Shown: positions 23,666-37,657 of the stretch, in pieces
Layout: the number at the start of each line of letters is the position of its first letter
Position numbering within the stretch: position 1 is the first letter of the stretch
Assembly: GCA_013397455.1 (NCBI GenBank)
Contig: VYZB01000195.1
Span: 649,209 to 713,208, forward strand
Reading direction: 5' to 3'
From: Crotophaga sulcirostris
Taxonomy: Eukaryota > Chordata > Aves > Cuculiformes > Crotophagidae
Length of the DNA: 64,000 bases
Position numbers and translations under genes: made by a program
Notes under the pieces: generated by a model
What the model saw: only the letters and a program-made list of their open reading frames with translations
Databases searched by the model: none
What the model was told of the DNA's origin: nothing

Positions 23666-23686
23666 ATTCTAAGCGTTGCTTAGAAT
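23666..23686. other. Perfect 9-bp hairpin with 3-base loop
   Basis: ATTCTAAGC-GTT-GCTTAGAAT. The stem is exact but short. There is no T-run or coding context to make it a terminator, and it is too short for a miRNA precursor. It is likely chance or the core of a decayed palindromic repeat. Confidence 0.6.
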
Positions 23687-23689
23687 TGT

Positions 23690-25715
23690 AGTAAAATGAC
23701 CACAATCAAATAAGGAAATACTTCTACAGGTCTCCAGAGTCTGGATAACATAAAATTTTCATCCTATATTTGTAACTTTTCCTGGTGGGTCCCTAATGAA
23801 TTCTTTCTAGAACTGGTATATATGAGAAATAATCTAAAGAACTGAACAGTTAAGGGGAATTTCAAAATCTTAACTTTGCAGACAACATCCAGGACAACTA
23901 ATATCCTGTATTTCACTGCTCAGGACACTGGGATGGAATGGGTCCAAAACCACAAAAAGGATCACTCCCTGGAACCTGAGTTGTCTGATCTCAAGATGCT
24001 TTCACAAATGTCATGTCTTTTGGCATTGGGTCAATTAGGGGGCTTGGAGCCTGGAAGGAAGAGACTTTTCTCTGGAGCAGGTTGTCCTGAGTATGAACCA
24101 TTCATATCTTTATACCTCTTCCTATAGAGCTTGCTCCAGACACACTGGGCTCAGGGGAGCTTCACCCAGTTGACAGTGCAGAGCTTTGCACTGTGAATTT
24201 ACTCAACATCTGCTCTCTGGCTTTGAGTGGAAGTTCAGGGAAGTTCCTGCATTACTGATTTAGATCCAGTTCTTTAAAAAGCTTTGAAAAAGAGAAGAGC
24301 AAATGTCCAAATCCAGAGGATCAAAGCTACTAAATAGGTGGGTGATATCATGTGGCAAACAGACGTTTTCATTCAAAAAAGCAATTGCATGGCTTTGAAG
24401 ACACGAAAAGCCTTCTCTTCTGAAGACAATGAACAAAGGGTCACCACGATGCGGCAGCACAGAGCATTTCACACGAACTTTCAGGTAGGATATCCTCTAG
24501 CACCATACGGTCTTAAAACAAACTCCTAGCTTAGACACAGAGTAAGAATGCAGTAATTTGAATTGTTACAACTGCAACATCATTGTTCAACAGAGGAGCA
24601 GCTTCTAATAGTGTTCTGCAACTCAAGGGAGTGAATTGTCTGATTCAGTGCTATTGTGCAGGAAAAAGATGTGGAACAGCCAAAAGCTACCCTGCACCAG
24701 GGCAAACAATGCTCCGAGGTGCTGTGTAGGCTCACCTCATGTTAAACACTGTTATTGTGTTCTTGGCTTGCTTGCTGCCGTTTCAACCAGTGACCAGGTA
24801 TTCATTGTTGAGCTGGATATGTGGCAGGTTTTTAAAAGGCTGCTGTGTTTCTTAGGGAAGTGCTAGACTTGGGGAATTAGTGGAAGTTTAAAGCAGATTA
24901 CTGTTTCTGAAAGGTTATCTAAGTGGAGCATCTCAATCCCTTCAAAGAGAGCTGAGATGAACAGGGACAAGAAGAAGAAAATAGAGACAACCACCACCCT
25001 AAAAGCCAAAGAACCAGGTGGATGTAAGACCATCTGGGCACGAAGAAAATAACAACAGTAAATGGAAAGAGTTTATGCTGGGCATCCCTGAGTCCTAAAT
25101 AGAAATACCCCTGGGAAGTGTGGAATAGAGAGCTATAAAGGATTTTATCAACAGTTTCAACTTGAAATTCCTCTCAGTTAAACTCTCTTGTAGGGAAGAG
25201 TTCATTCTGATGTGGGCATCCAGAAAAGAACTCAGTAAAGAACAACTGGATTTCAAAGATCCTCAATGGTAAACAGTCTTGACACATTTGTATTACTTAT
25301 TTCACTGAGGTAGAAGATGCCTTAATTGTTAAACAAATACAGTTTAGAGCTGGACTAAGTAACTCCAATGAACAGGCTCCTCAGTAACAGAATTTATGAC
25401 ACTCTTTAGCAATAAAGATTTTTTCTCTAGGACCATGTGATATTTTCAGAATTTTATCCATTTTACAGTGGTTCTGTGAAGCTTTTCAGAGCTTTGCAGT
25501 GCAGCTGTAGAAAGCAAATGAAAAACCTCAGCCCAGGGAAGATGAATGCTACATGCTGTACAGACCCTACACTGAACCATCTGGGAAGTTCATAGCAGAA
25601 CAGTCTGTAAAAAAAATAATAGAATAAGTCCCAAACAAAAATGCTTTGTAGAATTTTAACATATTTTTCTAATAGATACTGTTAGTTTCTTGACCTCTGC
25701 TTTGCTTTCTCTTCC
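23690..25715. other. No gene seen
   Basis: A frame at 23876-24127 on + follows a CTTTGCAG acceptor-like word but has no domain. Other frames are short. No repeat was recognised. Confidence 0.5.
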
Positions 25716-25720
25716 TTGCC

Positions 25721-25921
25721 TCAGCTTCCCAGCACTCTGACAACTGGCTTAATTGCAGGTTTGAGGGCAGAACTGGGATGCTGGGTGGACACTGCACTCC
25801 GTGCTTCCAAACAAGAATCTCTGGAATACAGGGATTCAGCATAACCGTGATTTTCTATGCCTTCTGTGCTAGGGGAGCTATTAGAGATGGATGAGAGAAC
25901 AGCAGAAAACTTGGCCTTGAC
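25721..25921 (-). CDS. Speculative terminal coding exon on the minus strand, unknown protein
   Basis: On the minus strand an acceptor-like TGCATCTTTATTTGGGAG precedes a frame that stays open for 66 codons and ends in TGA (plus 25721-25723). The peptide begins VKAKFSAVLSSISNSS, is Ser-rich and polar, and ends in a short basic/hydrophobic tail. The codon mix (GTC AAG GCC AAG, TCC ATC, AGC TCC) looks more coding-like than the surroundings. No domain, signal peptide or membrane segment is seen. The frame also runs back through the acceptor for another 29 codons, so the boundary is uncertain. It shares orientation with the candidates at 5005-5221 and 6547-6669, but there is no evidence that they belong to one gene. 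A frame of this size is common by chance. Confidence 0.17.
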   Translation of the reverse strand, partial: VKAKFSAVLSSISNSSPSTEGIENHGYAESLYSRDSCLEARSAVSTQHPSSALKPAIKPVVRVLGS

Positions 25922-25924
25922 CTC

Positions 25925-28900
25925 CCAAATAAAGATGCAGTAATGCCTGCAGGGCCTGTAGTGAAGGTCAAAAGAAAGGGAAAGCTGTGCAGGCCATGAC
26001 ACTTCCACAGGCTCCTACTTGTAAAAACTTCTCAATAGTGAAGAGCTTTAAGTTTCTGTGGCTTGATGAAGCCACAAGTTACATACAATTATTAATACTG
26101 TAATTAGTAGTATTACTGTCTATTGTGAGGAGGTATTACACTTACTCATAGGCAACCTAAGGAGCATCAATATTCTTTCTCTTTTAGCATTTTCCTCCAT
26201 TCTATCCTGAATACTTTCTGAGAGGATATGAGACCATTACCCATTCACTTTTATGGTGTTTATGAAGGTGGAGTCCTGATTCCAACTTAAACTTGAGCTT
26301 ACTTTTCCAGGGAAGCCCCATATTCCCAGAAGCTGACTTGCTGTAATTAACAATCTTTTCTCGCATTGTGAAATAAATTCCAGGATGATGGAGAGCTGCC
26401 TTTCTAGGTCAACCAATTGTAGAAAAGTCAGAGAGAGACAGGAGGGGAAATGCCTGTTCAATCATGAAAGTTCACTAATGATTTCTAAAATGTCTTAATT
26501 GCTTCAGCACAATCTACAGGCATCCCTTTCATGCCTCAGACAGGACAAATAACACTGTCTAATATTTCAGAATTAGCAACTTGCTGAAGTAACCAGACTA
26601 TAATCTTCCTAGTCATGGGTTAGAATATTTGAGGTCTCATCAGCACACCACAGTTTCTTCCTTTAAGTGTTTTGTGTAACTGCAGGCTTATCTTCAAAGA
26701 GCAGATGTATGAACTATCATTTTTGATTAAAGCCATCCAGTCGGAATTAAAAAAAAAAATCATCTGTTCACTGCAGTCAGAATCATCTATTTTAAATACA
26801 TTTACATATTCCCTTAGCTGTCCAACCATTTTTTTCCCTACTTTCCCTTCTTTTTGCAGCTTGGAATCCTGCCACATTTATATTTTGTACTAACTACTCA
26901 TGGTCCTAATTAGCAGAAATGGGATGTCAGCAGGGTACCAACCAGCAAGGGAGGCTTTTTGCTTCATTGGGAGGATGTGCAGCATGTGGCATGGATCAAA
27001 ATCTTTGCATACCATGCAGAGAACAGCATGACATGAATTGCAGAGCAAGGTAAATGGAGAATTTGGGTATCTTGGAAATTTGTGAATTGGTAAAAGGTGC
27101 CAATTTACACGTTTTAGCTATAGGCAAAATGAAGGGGGTTTTGCCAGCAATAGGCGAATTAATCAAAAATTTAGTATTTGAGCATGTGACATACTCAAAA
27201 ATAACCTGCAGTTCTGGTTTCTGAGCCCACAGCTGCCCTGCACAGCCCAGTCCCATTGACATCAAGGGCTAGACAAAAAAATAAGAGATTTTGATGTGAC
27301 AGCAGATACCACCAAGCATCACTGCAGCTGCCTGGCCCCCATAACTCCAGAGTATTCAGAACACAGAGATGACCTGGAGCTGAATGTCTCAGATAAGGTT
27401 CAAAATGAGCAGGAAGGGAGCTGATCTGGCAGTGATATTCGCCACCAGCAAATAGCAAGGAGATATCTCTCATACCACATCCCCTTCAAAGCCATAGCAT
27501 TTCACCAAGTGCTTCCTCCAGCATGTGCTACTTAAGCTGTGCTTTCAGGAGAGCATCTGGTCTTGCAATCGAGAGAGAGGTTATGTCAGTGTTTAATTGC
27601 CTTCATAGTATATGAGTAGATGCTGATTTTCACAGTTGGTCATGGGCAGTAAAGAGGGTTTTTTTCAGTAGTCTAAGTGGAAGATATTTGTCAAAATATC
27701 CAGACTCAGTGGAAAACTGAATTGCTTTTCCCATTGGGCAGACTGATGGCTTTGGTGCAATTTGCTCATGACCTATCAAAGGGAAACACAATCCTTGGAA
27801 TTACAAGTATTGTCCTATGGAGTTAAAAATGTGGTGCTGTCAATGGCTTTCCAAAGGAATGTTGAGCATTGCTCACTAACAAAACATCAGTTATGGTAAC
27901 GGTTAGTAATCATAATTATTAATATGCTAGCTATATATCCAGTATTAAAATCTTATTTAAGGACTGGAAGGCACTAAAAGGTGTCAGACTGCAGGGACGA
28001 GGTTTTAACCCATGGTGAAGTCTGTTTTTACTGTAGCAACAAGAGGAAAAGAAAGAAAAGACAGGGTTCTGCTCATAATAAGCTGTTAAGATAGAGAATT
28101 TTTTTTCTTTGCTTTTTGAACAGTTCCGGGTTTGCTTTATATTCTCTCACTTAACACTTTCCTCTTTTTTGCTATTCAACTTCAGAGTTTATGAAGTGAC
28201 AGAGGTTTCTTTTGTCTTTTGCCATTAGATAAATGTTGGATCTGTTTTCAAATGTACAGAGCGGCATAGAAAAGAGAAAGGAATGACAAAACACCTTTCA
28301 CTCTTCTTTTGTGTTTAGGGATAAAAATCAGAGAGGAGAGAGGTAACACTGAAAACATAGAAAATATGTTTTATATTTTCAAAGCCTTGAGATTTCTGAA
28401 TTTGAAGGAAAACTTTGAAAATTAAAGAATTTCAGTGGAGACTTTCCAGTTTTGAGCATACAGCCTTTTCCCCAGTTTAATTTAAAAAAAAACTGCTACA
28501 AGTTCGATTCCATCTTTCCCAGCTGGACTGTCCTTTGCCTCAGAATGACACAGCACCAGGAGGCAGGCGTTCACCCTCTGTGCAAGGCTAACAGTTGTAC
28601 AGAGTGCAGAAGAGTGGAGAATCAGCCATGTGGGTCAGAACTATGAAAGGAACAAATTAATGAACTCTTGGAAGCCACAAGGTTTTAATTAAAAATCCAA
28701 AATGACATTAAAGCCAAGATTTATCTACCTGAAACACAGACATTCCTCAGTAGAAAGGATTTATTTGACCCGGTTGTACTAGATATGCTTCATTCACTTC
28801 CCTCTGTCTAGCATGATATTGTTATCCCCACGCACAAAGTTCCACACCATGAGTGTGGTGATGAACCAGTGCTCTGTATCTGCCATACACACATTCAATA

Positions 28901-31900
28901 CACCCCACCACACTAAGCTGCAAAAATAATAATACAGGTACACAAAAAGAACAGATTCTGAGGTCTCTTTTTTACTTTCTACATAGTGACACTGGAACCC
29001 AGTAAAAAAGAGAGGGTTATAAAGATTTCTCTAATTAGAGGTATGAATATTCTGATTGTTTCAGAGCTCTTAGGCAATTGTTTTTATCTGCCTAGTGGAA
29101 CGCAGTTCACAGTACTGAATAATCTCAGCCAGCCTCCCTGCTCTCTGAGCACTTTGTAGGAGGTTAGATACTATTATGCTGTCATTACTCTGCATTACAG
29201 CAAAGCTGAAATCTCTTGTGACCTTCTTCATGGAAAAGTTAGGCTGCGGCAGGCATGCAAACATGTCTTTGGCAGTGTGGGATAATCCTATGGATGACTA
29301 AAGAGCTAGACAGAGTGGAGACAAAGCCATGTAAAGAGGGTTTGCAGGCTGCATTGTCCTCTGAATTAGGGACCTAAGTATTAAAGCCAACCACTAGAAA
29401 AGGCAACCTATGGGACAGAAGGAGTGGAACTTCTCAGAGGAAGTGAGATATTTGCCTCAGTGCGATAGATGTGGCTTTGACCAGAAGGTGGGCAAGAAGA
29501 ATTTGCTATGGATTAGCAACTCCATAGGGGTCCTCTTGGAGCAATTCCCCAATGAAGACAGTTTCTTCCAGGAAAAAAAAAATCACTGAGTTCTGCTCAA
29601 TGAGTCAAGGGCACAGGCACTTTATTCTGGAAGAGACTGCTTGGTACCTGAACAAGTTAGGGTTATTTCTATTAATGTCTCTCTGGAAGCAAACTGCATA
29701 ACTTAAGAAAGAGAAAAAGAAGATAATCTCACTTTTTTTTTGTTTTCATAGAAGAATTAAAGCCCATCAGCCATGATCCTGCAAGGTGCTTTACACCACC
29801 AGCCCTGACAGAAACCAGAACCAGTTAAGTGAATAACTCACAAGAAGTTTTGGTCTCTGCAGTGCTGATCTCATCCAAGGACCTTTGCCTCCTGCCCCAG
29901 GTATGAATTTATCAGGATCAATGTACTTTTATCTTGTAGCAGGGAGACAGGACCCTGCAGCATCTCAAGCATTGTTATCTGCAATGGTATGGCAAGGGCT
30001 AGGGGACAAGGTGGCCAAAGTATAAGCTGACTGGAAATTGTTGTTCTCCTTATTCATTGCACAAAATTGCTGTACTAATAGGTCATATGCAGAATTATTT
30101 GTATATTTTAACTCCGTACCTTAAGGATCTGTCTAATGAGCCCAGCACAACGTTAGCACATTAACTACACTCCAGCAGACTGAGAGTATTTATTGCTGAG
30201 TGAACTCCTACTAGAAAGCCTGGAATTTTTACAATACATTTTTGTCCATACTTTTTGGAGCAATAATAATGTAACACCACACTCCCTTCTCAAATAGCTG
30301 CAGGGTCCCTTTTAATGACTAGGAACAAACAAACTATCCAGCTAAGCCCAGAAACATGACCTCTATCAAAAACAGAATCAAACAATACCCCAAAACAATC
30401 TACATATGCAAAGAACAAACTTTAGTTGTTCTTCCAGAGATTAACTCGGCAGGTATTTGGCATTCAAAAAATTCTACAACAACAGAAATTATTTTGTCTT
30501 TAAGAGGTTTTCTTTCACCTTATTGTTGCAATTATTTTGGAAGGTGAAAAAAAAAGGAAAAGAAAAGTTTTAGAAAACAATTCTGAAATATTAATCTAGG
30601 CAGCATTCTGTAGAGCCAGTGCTCCTGCACTCTCATTCAATGACAGTTGGTAAAGTTTGTCACATTTTTCATATAGAACTTTTTTTAAATCTCCTGGTCA
30701 TCTACTACCAGCTCCCATTCAACATGTATTGCTCAGTCAACAACAGTGGTATTTTCCATTTCTCCACAGAATATTATCTGGTGACCCCAGCACTGTACTG
30801 GGCTTGGAAGAAACTCAACTAAAGCTTGCACAGGAAAGGTCACAGACATATACAAATGATGGACCCAAGTTCAGACACATACCTACATGGATAATGTAGG
30901 TTTGTGATCCTTCTATCAAGCCCAGACAGGGAATAACCCAGAAAAGACCTCCACCTTCTTCAGGGTCAGGCAGGACCTTTCCACTGGCACACCTGTCTCA
31001 TGGGAGTGAAGACCAGAAAGAAAACAGAGCATCTGGCAACAAGGTGTTGAAGTTATGCTCTCTCTCTCCCACCACCACACTGGCTGCTCTTCCCCCCTGC
31101 CTCACAGACTGCCAGGGTCAAAGTGGCACAGACCAGCACCTCTACAGCCCTCAGATGCCCAACTTAACCCAGGGCAGCTGGGGAGAGGCGACTCCCCATG
31201 CTTTGCATCTGTAAACCACTTCCAGCAGATGCTTGTGAAAGCAAGAAATTTGTCTGGGCTGCGTTGGAAATTATTTGTTTAGACTATCAGTGCCCTTTGG
31301 CACTGACATTAGCATGTGGCACAGCATGCCCTGATCTTCTTTAGGACATCAGTTTACTACTACAAGCCAAGAAATGCCACATGTGCCACGTACGTGACAG
31401 ATATAGATCCCACTGTCGCTTTTGGTGATTAAGACCTCCAGGTCTGCTAGTGCATTGAGCTCTGAGTACTGGCTGCATCTCCGTGAAAAAAACAGTTCTC
31501 CTTCTGGTCATCTATATTTTTAATCTCATGTTTAGAAGCATTAAAACAAGAGGAAGATGAGGCCATCACTTCACAGCTCTGTGTAAGGAGACTGGAAGAG
31601 TACAAAAGATCAGCACTGAACCTTGACTGTAATACAGATTGCTTGTGCAGGCTACCCAAAATGATGTCTCTTAAGTGCTCCCGTTGCAAAGTGTAACATT
31701 CCTTTAGTCAGTATTATGGGATGAGATGAGAAGGCAATGAAAATATTGAATAACATGGTCATCCCTCTCAGAGCTGGAGTTTCAAAGCAAATATCAGGAA
31801 TTTTCCAATGTTTTATTAATGGAAAACACAGTCTCCACCTCAGTCACTTCCAACAGAGGGTTTGATCTTGCCCTTTTCTAAAAAAACTTATTTTCATTAG

Positions 31901-34900
31901 GAAACCTGAAATAACACTGCTCATCTCAGCTCAGACCCAAACAATCTCAGCACTTCTTCTGAGTGAACCTTTCTCTGTATGTGAGTAGCATCACAGCAGT
32001 CTGCTCTGAAGCAACAGCTTCCCTTCCCTTCACCACTTTGATTCATCAGAGCTTGGGTTATTTAATTGTGCTGTGAAGCCTACATTGCTCATGGGTGCTC
32101 CTAAAAGAGAATGAGTAATAGGATGCATGTGTCTTGGGCTTGAGTAGGGGGGTTTATTCCATTGAGGGTTTACTGATTTGAAATAAGGCCAAATATGAGT
32201 CACTATGCAGAAATGTTACATGGAGATTCTTATTTGCAATCTTGCAAAGCGCTGAAGGCTCTCGAGTGTTGCAAACAAAATTGGAGCAAGTTCATTGTGC
32301 ACAGTTCTAGTGAGAAATCACTTGGGGATTTTACAGATGTTGATGGCCAGTGACCTCAGCAGAGGAGAGGTGGCAGTGACTCGAGGAAGCAGGCAGTGTG
32401 GGCAGGGGAGCTGCTCACTACAGAGGAAGCTGAGGTGAAATTCGGGCTGGCTGCACAAAGCTGGAAGGGTGTGTAACAGAGGGGTGGGACAAAGGTCTAA
32501 TTCAAGGCCAGCCTTAAACAGTCTGCAGGGATAACTGAAGAGTGGTAATAAGAGCTAATCACTTAAACTGGTTTTATTTTTTACCACCTGCCTGTGAGTT
32601 AAGAAAAATGCTCAGTTACTGGGTTTGCAGCTGCTTTTGGGATTTCCTCAGCGCAGGAGCAGCACGAATACCTACACACAAACAGTCACACCTCAACACC
32701 ACTGCCTGAGGACCACCCTCTGTTTCTAGAGCCAACAGGGCAGAGCAAGCTGGTGGTGGCCACGTGTTGGCAGAGGTTTGGATACCAAGGTGAACGGGGC
32801 AATACAAGATCCTACATGGACGAGACTAAGTAGCCCTTCAGCCACACAGGTAATCATCCTGCTCTGAAGCCAGGAAAACAGAGGTGGCTTAAAACTATTT
32901 CACATAGGTTTTGCACCCAGCTTTGCCTTCTCTACATTTCACCAGCCTGGACTGCGCATTATTTATCTCTGTGACTGGAGCAGATTGTCCAAACCCCCTG
33001 CCTGAACATTGCTGCAGGGAGGAGGGACCAAGCAGCGTGCATTTCTCTAGCTTGAGGCTAATTATTGAAACACAGAGGCAGTTCCTGAAGGATGAAGGTG
33101 AGAGAGTACCTAATTTTTCCTGGCTGATTTTCTTTCCCTTCCCAGCCTCCTAATTATTTCTCTGCCTCAGTTGCTTCTAGACTCCAAGTGATTAGGCTGT
33201 CAGAAAGAGCAGCTATGGCAAAGAAATGGGCATGAGGTGGGATCTTGCTTTGCAATCCACAGATGATGCATTTTCTGATTTTCTGATGCTGCAGTATTGC
33301 ACAGATTGATGTTACTTTACAGACTGATGCAAAGACTGTTCTGGATATTGAAAATATTCAGCATCTATTTCAGTTCTGGAAGGCAAGTTTTTTTTTTTCT
33401 TAGTTACCAGAGCAGGCTACTAAACGTGTCTTTTTCTTATTGAAATGAGGAGCTTTTGTGTTAGTTCCAGTGCCCAATTGTCCAGTGTGATTGGAACTGC
33501 CAAAAATAATAACCCAGGAAATTTCATTTTCCACAACATTTTAGCACTGGCTGGCTTGATGGAATCCCAGCAGTGAGCCGTGAGCAATGATATATGAAGT
33601 GAAAAATGCTTGTTTTCCCTCCCAAGCCTCTCTGCACACTGCATAGACTTCCTGCTCGCAATCCATACTGAGGTCATGGGTTGTGCTGTCAGACTGATCT
33701 CCAAAGTAGATGCTGTCTGCATGTTTGCCGGGTGTTTTTGATATCACTGTGGCCAGATAAATAGCCAATTACAATCTCAGAAGAAGTTCTCCCTATTGCC
33801 AGTATTACTTTCAGATCAGAACTTCCCATGGGATAAGACAAAAAGACTGGCTTGTGGTCCAGCGTTCAGGATAACTTGTCTTAAATTTGTGTTTGCTTAG
33901 TTGATGTTACGAGGAAATAGTCATGTATCTAGTCACAGCATATAATGTAAAGCAACCCTGAAAACAGTCTCAAATGCCATATTCCAGGGGAAGTCGATGG
34001 ACTATAACAAAGTTTGTCCAGCAGTTGGAAAGTCTGTCAGTAATGTGAAAGTGTGCTTGGAACAGGAAATAATGCAGTTTGCTGTAGTGTGGATATGTAC
34101 TAGGTGGTCCTTCTGAAAGCTTTTCATGTGGAACAACAAATCAAAAACTACAGCAAGGTAGGCAGGTAGAGTTTGTAATAAGCCATAGCAGGCTTTCATC
34201 AATGGCTTTTACAGCTTTTCCCTATTCAGATGCCATTTCTGCATTCAGAGGTGAGGATATAATGGGATGTGCAGATGCACAGATATTTCCCTTCTTTTGA
34301 CTAACTGATCTGAAGAGTAGGAACCCCGGGCTCTGTGCCACAAACGGGAAAGGCAATTCTTGAAGCTTTCATGAGAAGTTGCTTAAATTATTAGTTACAG
34401 CAGTAAAACGTTGGCTGTATTTATGTTTACCAAAGAAAATTTTGGGTATAAACTTTCCAACAACTAGAAAGACTCTGAAAAATTTTTCTGTTTTTTTTTT
34501 TTCCCCTGGCATGGCTATAATATTTGCTAAATATGCAGTGGGTTTATTTTTCACTCTTAAAATCACACAAGAAGGTCACCAATTAAACTATTCTTCCCAT
34601 GTGGAATTAAGGAGAAGCAGATTAGTAGTTAAAGTAGAGATTCTCATGGGGGTCTTCTCTAGATCTCTGTGTTTTATTATTTTAATATTTGAAGTCTACT
34701 CTGAATACTCAGTTTAGCTGAAAACAAGTCACAGACCTGATGGTGTTTTCAAATTTGTCTCTGCTTTTTATTTCTCTACTTTTCGGACACCACAATCCTG
34801 TTTATTCAAAGGTCACTGTGCTGAAAGCAATATCTGCAGATAACAAGAAATACTGAAGACAGTCACAGAGGGTAGAAAAATATGAGTTCCATAACCCTTC

Positions 34901-37085
34901 ACCTCTATTCCTTTTTGGTCTGTCTATTGGTTTTACAGATGAAAACAAAGGAAATTCTATTGTCTTGAGTTTGCCTGTGCAAAATAAATCAAATTTAATT
35001 CTTGGTTCCCTCCCCCTCTCAAAAGAACAGACTAGATTCTGCAGCAGCAAGAAGGCTTTGGCTTTGTTAACCCTTCCATGGCTCATGTATGCTCAGTGAT
35101 CTCATTATCTACCTTTTTGTCACATAAGAATTTCCAGTACTGACACATCGCAAAGTGTCAGACATCACTATACAAGGCCACATGAATTAGCCAACGTGGT
35201 CAATCTGTAGGAATCACTTTTTCTTCAGAGAAGTATTATCTATAGCACGATAATGACCTGATGGCTCCTAGCAGCTGACATATTGCTGTGTAAAGAGGTA
35301 CTACTGAAATCAAACACATCAATAGTACTCAAATGACTGTCAAAATCAAACCACCTTCTTCATGATTTGCCTCTTTGACTCTGAAGTTTCAGGAATAGGG
35401 TCAATAAGGTGGCCATACCAACCAAGCATGGGCTTGCTGTGAAGATTCTCTGATCTTCTTTGGGTTCATATGCCTCCCCACAGCTGTGCATATATAGATA
35501 TAGAAATATACGTGCTGTACACACATAGGTGTTTATATATATGTATATTTACAACGTGTTTTCTGGAATTGATCTCTTTTTACAGTTATGTAATGCTCTT
35601 GGATCAGAATCATCCATAAAATAAATGTCCCCTGTAACAAAAATTGTCTATCCCTTCAGAAAGTAGCGTAGATTTACAGACTGAGCATACTGGTAAACTT
35701 TTTCCATTCATTACACCAACAAAAATGTTCCAAGAGAAGTAAAATTAGGCAAGCACCGAACATGTTGCTGCCTTTTATTCCTAGGAAGGGAATCTTCACA
35801 GAGGTATCTGGCAAAAAAAGAGCAGTACACTCTGCACCTTGGCAGCACAGGCAGGTTCCTGACTGCCACCTCACAGACCACAATTCCCTGCAATGCCTCA
35901 GGGTCAAGGACCCACCTGACAGCTCACAATGTATACTCTTACTCTCTCTGGACCAGACTCTGAGGCCACAAGAAGTGAATTGCAAAGTAATGTGCAAATG
36001 TAGTTTGGGGTGGGCTAAGCATAGAGCTGCAAAGCCAAACAGATGCTAAGGCTTGCATTAATGCTCCCCAGAGCACCCAGGCCTGCAGCTCCCGGGGATC
36101 CCCTCCTACGCTGCCTTCGAAAGCCAGGTTTGTAACAGGAGAGTTACAACAGTGCTTCCGCATTAAGAGTTATTAAAAATGAAAAAAGCCTGTCTACCTA
36201 ATCACCAAAAATGCCAATTTGCAGGACCTATTAAAGCTCTTTTTTTAATGCAAACCCCTCCCACTTTTAGCTTGAGACTTACAAGAAGATTTCTGCAATT
36301 CTGTAACTCTGCCAAAACCCTGCCTCTTTCTGTTATTTGTTCTCTTCCTCCCCCTTTCTTCCCTTTCCCACCCACAGATTATTTACTCAGAATATGACCC
36401 AATTACGGTTTGTGTTTATCTGAAGGACCTGCACTCCACTGCTTCAGCTAAGGGGGTGGTTTGAATTAAGATGGACAAAAGATCTTGCTAGAGAGACAGG
36501 GAAAGAGTGACTTGTTGGAGTAATGACCAAAATCCATTGGGATTAGTAACAGAGAAAAGGCAGTATGTCCTTGAGTCTTGGATCTGAACGGTTTTCATTG
36601 CAGGTCTGGAGTACAACTTATTGTTTTAGCCAAAGTCAGTTTCTCCTCTGTTAAAGTCAGTTGTTTTTTTTCCTGGCCTAATCTCACTCACACTGAAGCA
36701 AGGGGTGATTTCGCTGGAAGCGATGCTGTGTCCTTTGTTGCTAACCATAATGATGGTGTTTGCTGTGCTTCTAGCCAAGATCCTAAAGAGACTCCAGAGA
36801 TATTTTTTTCCTCCCTGTAGTCTCACAAAACTAGTTTTACTTTTCTCTTCTTTAAGACAATCTAAAAGAAAGAACAAAAAAGAAACCAGAAAGTGGATGA
36901 AATAAAAAAAGCCCTGCCTTTGAAATCTCTGTGAATCTCTGGCACATCCCAACAAAGGAGAGGAAATGAGAGGTTAAGAAGGACAGAGCATCTGCTCACA
37001 TTGTGATTGCTATCTCCTTCCAAATATCAAGCTCTGGAAGGCCAGAGCTCTAGTTCTGACTGTGAATACCTTGGCTTGTGTCAGA
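25925..37085. other. Long stretch without a supportable gene
   Basis: The minus frame 33541-33768 has a protein-like composition (it includes SIYFGDQSDSTTHDLSMD) but no convincing donor, and an equally long minus frame overlaps it (33420-33722), so I do not call it. The segment 32330-32480 is locally richer in G and C. An AT microsatellite-like tract (ATATATAGATATAG ... TATATATATGTATAT) lies at about 35487-35552. Short homopolymer runs occur at 26749-26759 (A), 33389-33400 (T) and 34491-34502 (T). No transposon was confidently recognised. Confidence 0.5.
35487..35552. repeat. TA-rich simple sequence
   Basis: Alternating TA/GATA words (CATATATAGATATAGAAATATACG, later GTTTATATATATGTATATTTAC). 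This is a degenerate microsatellite. Confidence 0.6.
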
Positions 37086-37090
37086 TGCTT

Positions 37091-37150
37091 TTCCTGCACC
37101 CACTGACTTCAGCTGGATTTTTGCCATTGACTTCCTTGGAAGTAGCACCA
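37091..37150. repeat. Possible remnant of an ancient palindromic repeat
   Basis: CTGCACCCACTGACTTCAGC and TTTTTGCCATTGACTTCCTTGGAAG contain two CCA(T/C)TGACTTC words, the centre word of the old palindromic repeats found elsewhere in this window. No arms can be delimited. Confidence 0.35.
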
Positions 37151-37657
37151 CGCATGAAACCAGTGCAGATTTTCATCTTAATATTTAAGGACTCATAAAA
37201 AAAAGATACCTAGGACCTACTGGAAGTGAACTGAGTAAAACATGTGAGTAACATTCTGGGTAACATCTTTTCCAGCAGTTGGCTAAAGGTCTTACCCCTT
37301 CACTCTGAAGTCAAGACTTCTGCTGCAGTGAGATGTCTTGGCTATCACCGAATCCCACAGCAGCTTGGTTGGCAGTCCTTTGGCATCCATGCATTGGCAC
37401 AAGGGCTTATTTGTCACATAGGTCAATCAGATACACACATAAATAACGAAGGAAGCATGTCTGTGCTGCCTTCACCTTGTTGATTGCTTCCCTCACACAG
37501 ACCTCTGCACATCTGGGACACCGTTACCATTATGTTTGAAATATTCCTCAGTTCAAGGATCTCAAATGCTTCTCATCTTATGGAAATTTAAGGAAATGTG
37601 AACTGCCCAGAGGAATTTCAATTTGGAGTCCTATGGTGCACCAGAAAGCTGCACGGA

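Noticed and set aside
28500..28513. AGTTCGATTCC resembles a tRNA B-box
   Set aside because: No A-box, acceptor stem or cloverleaf can be formed around it.
33541..33768. Minus frame with protein-like composition (includes SIYFGDQSDSTTHDLSMD)
   Set aside because: The acceptor is weak, no good donor follows, and another minus frame of 100 codons overlaps it.
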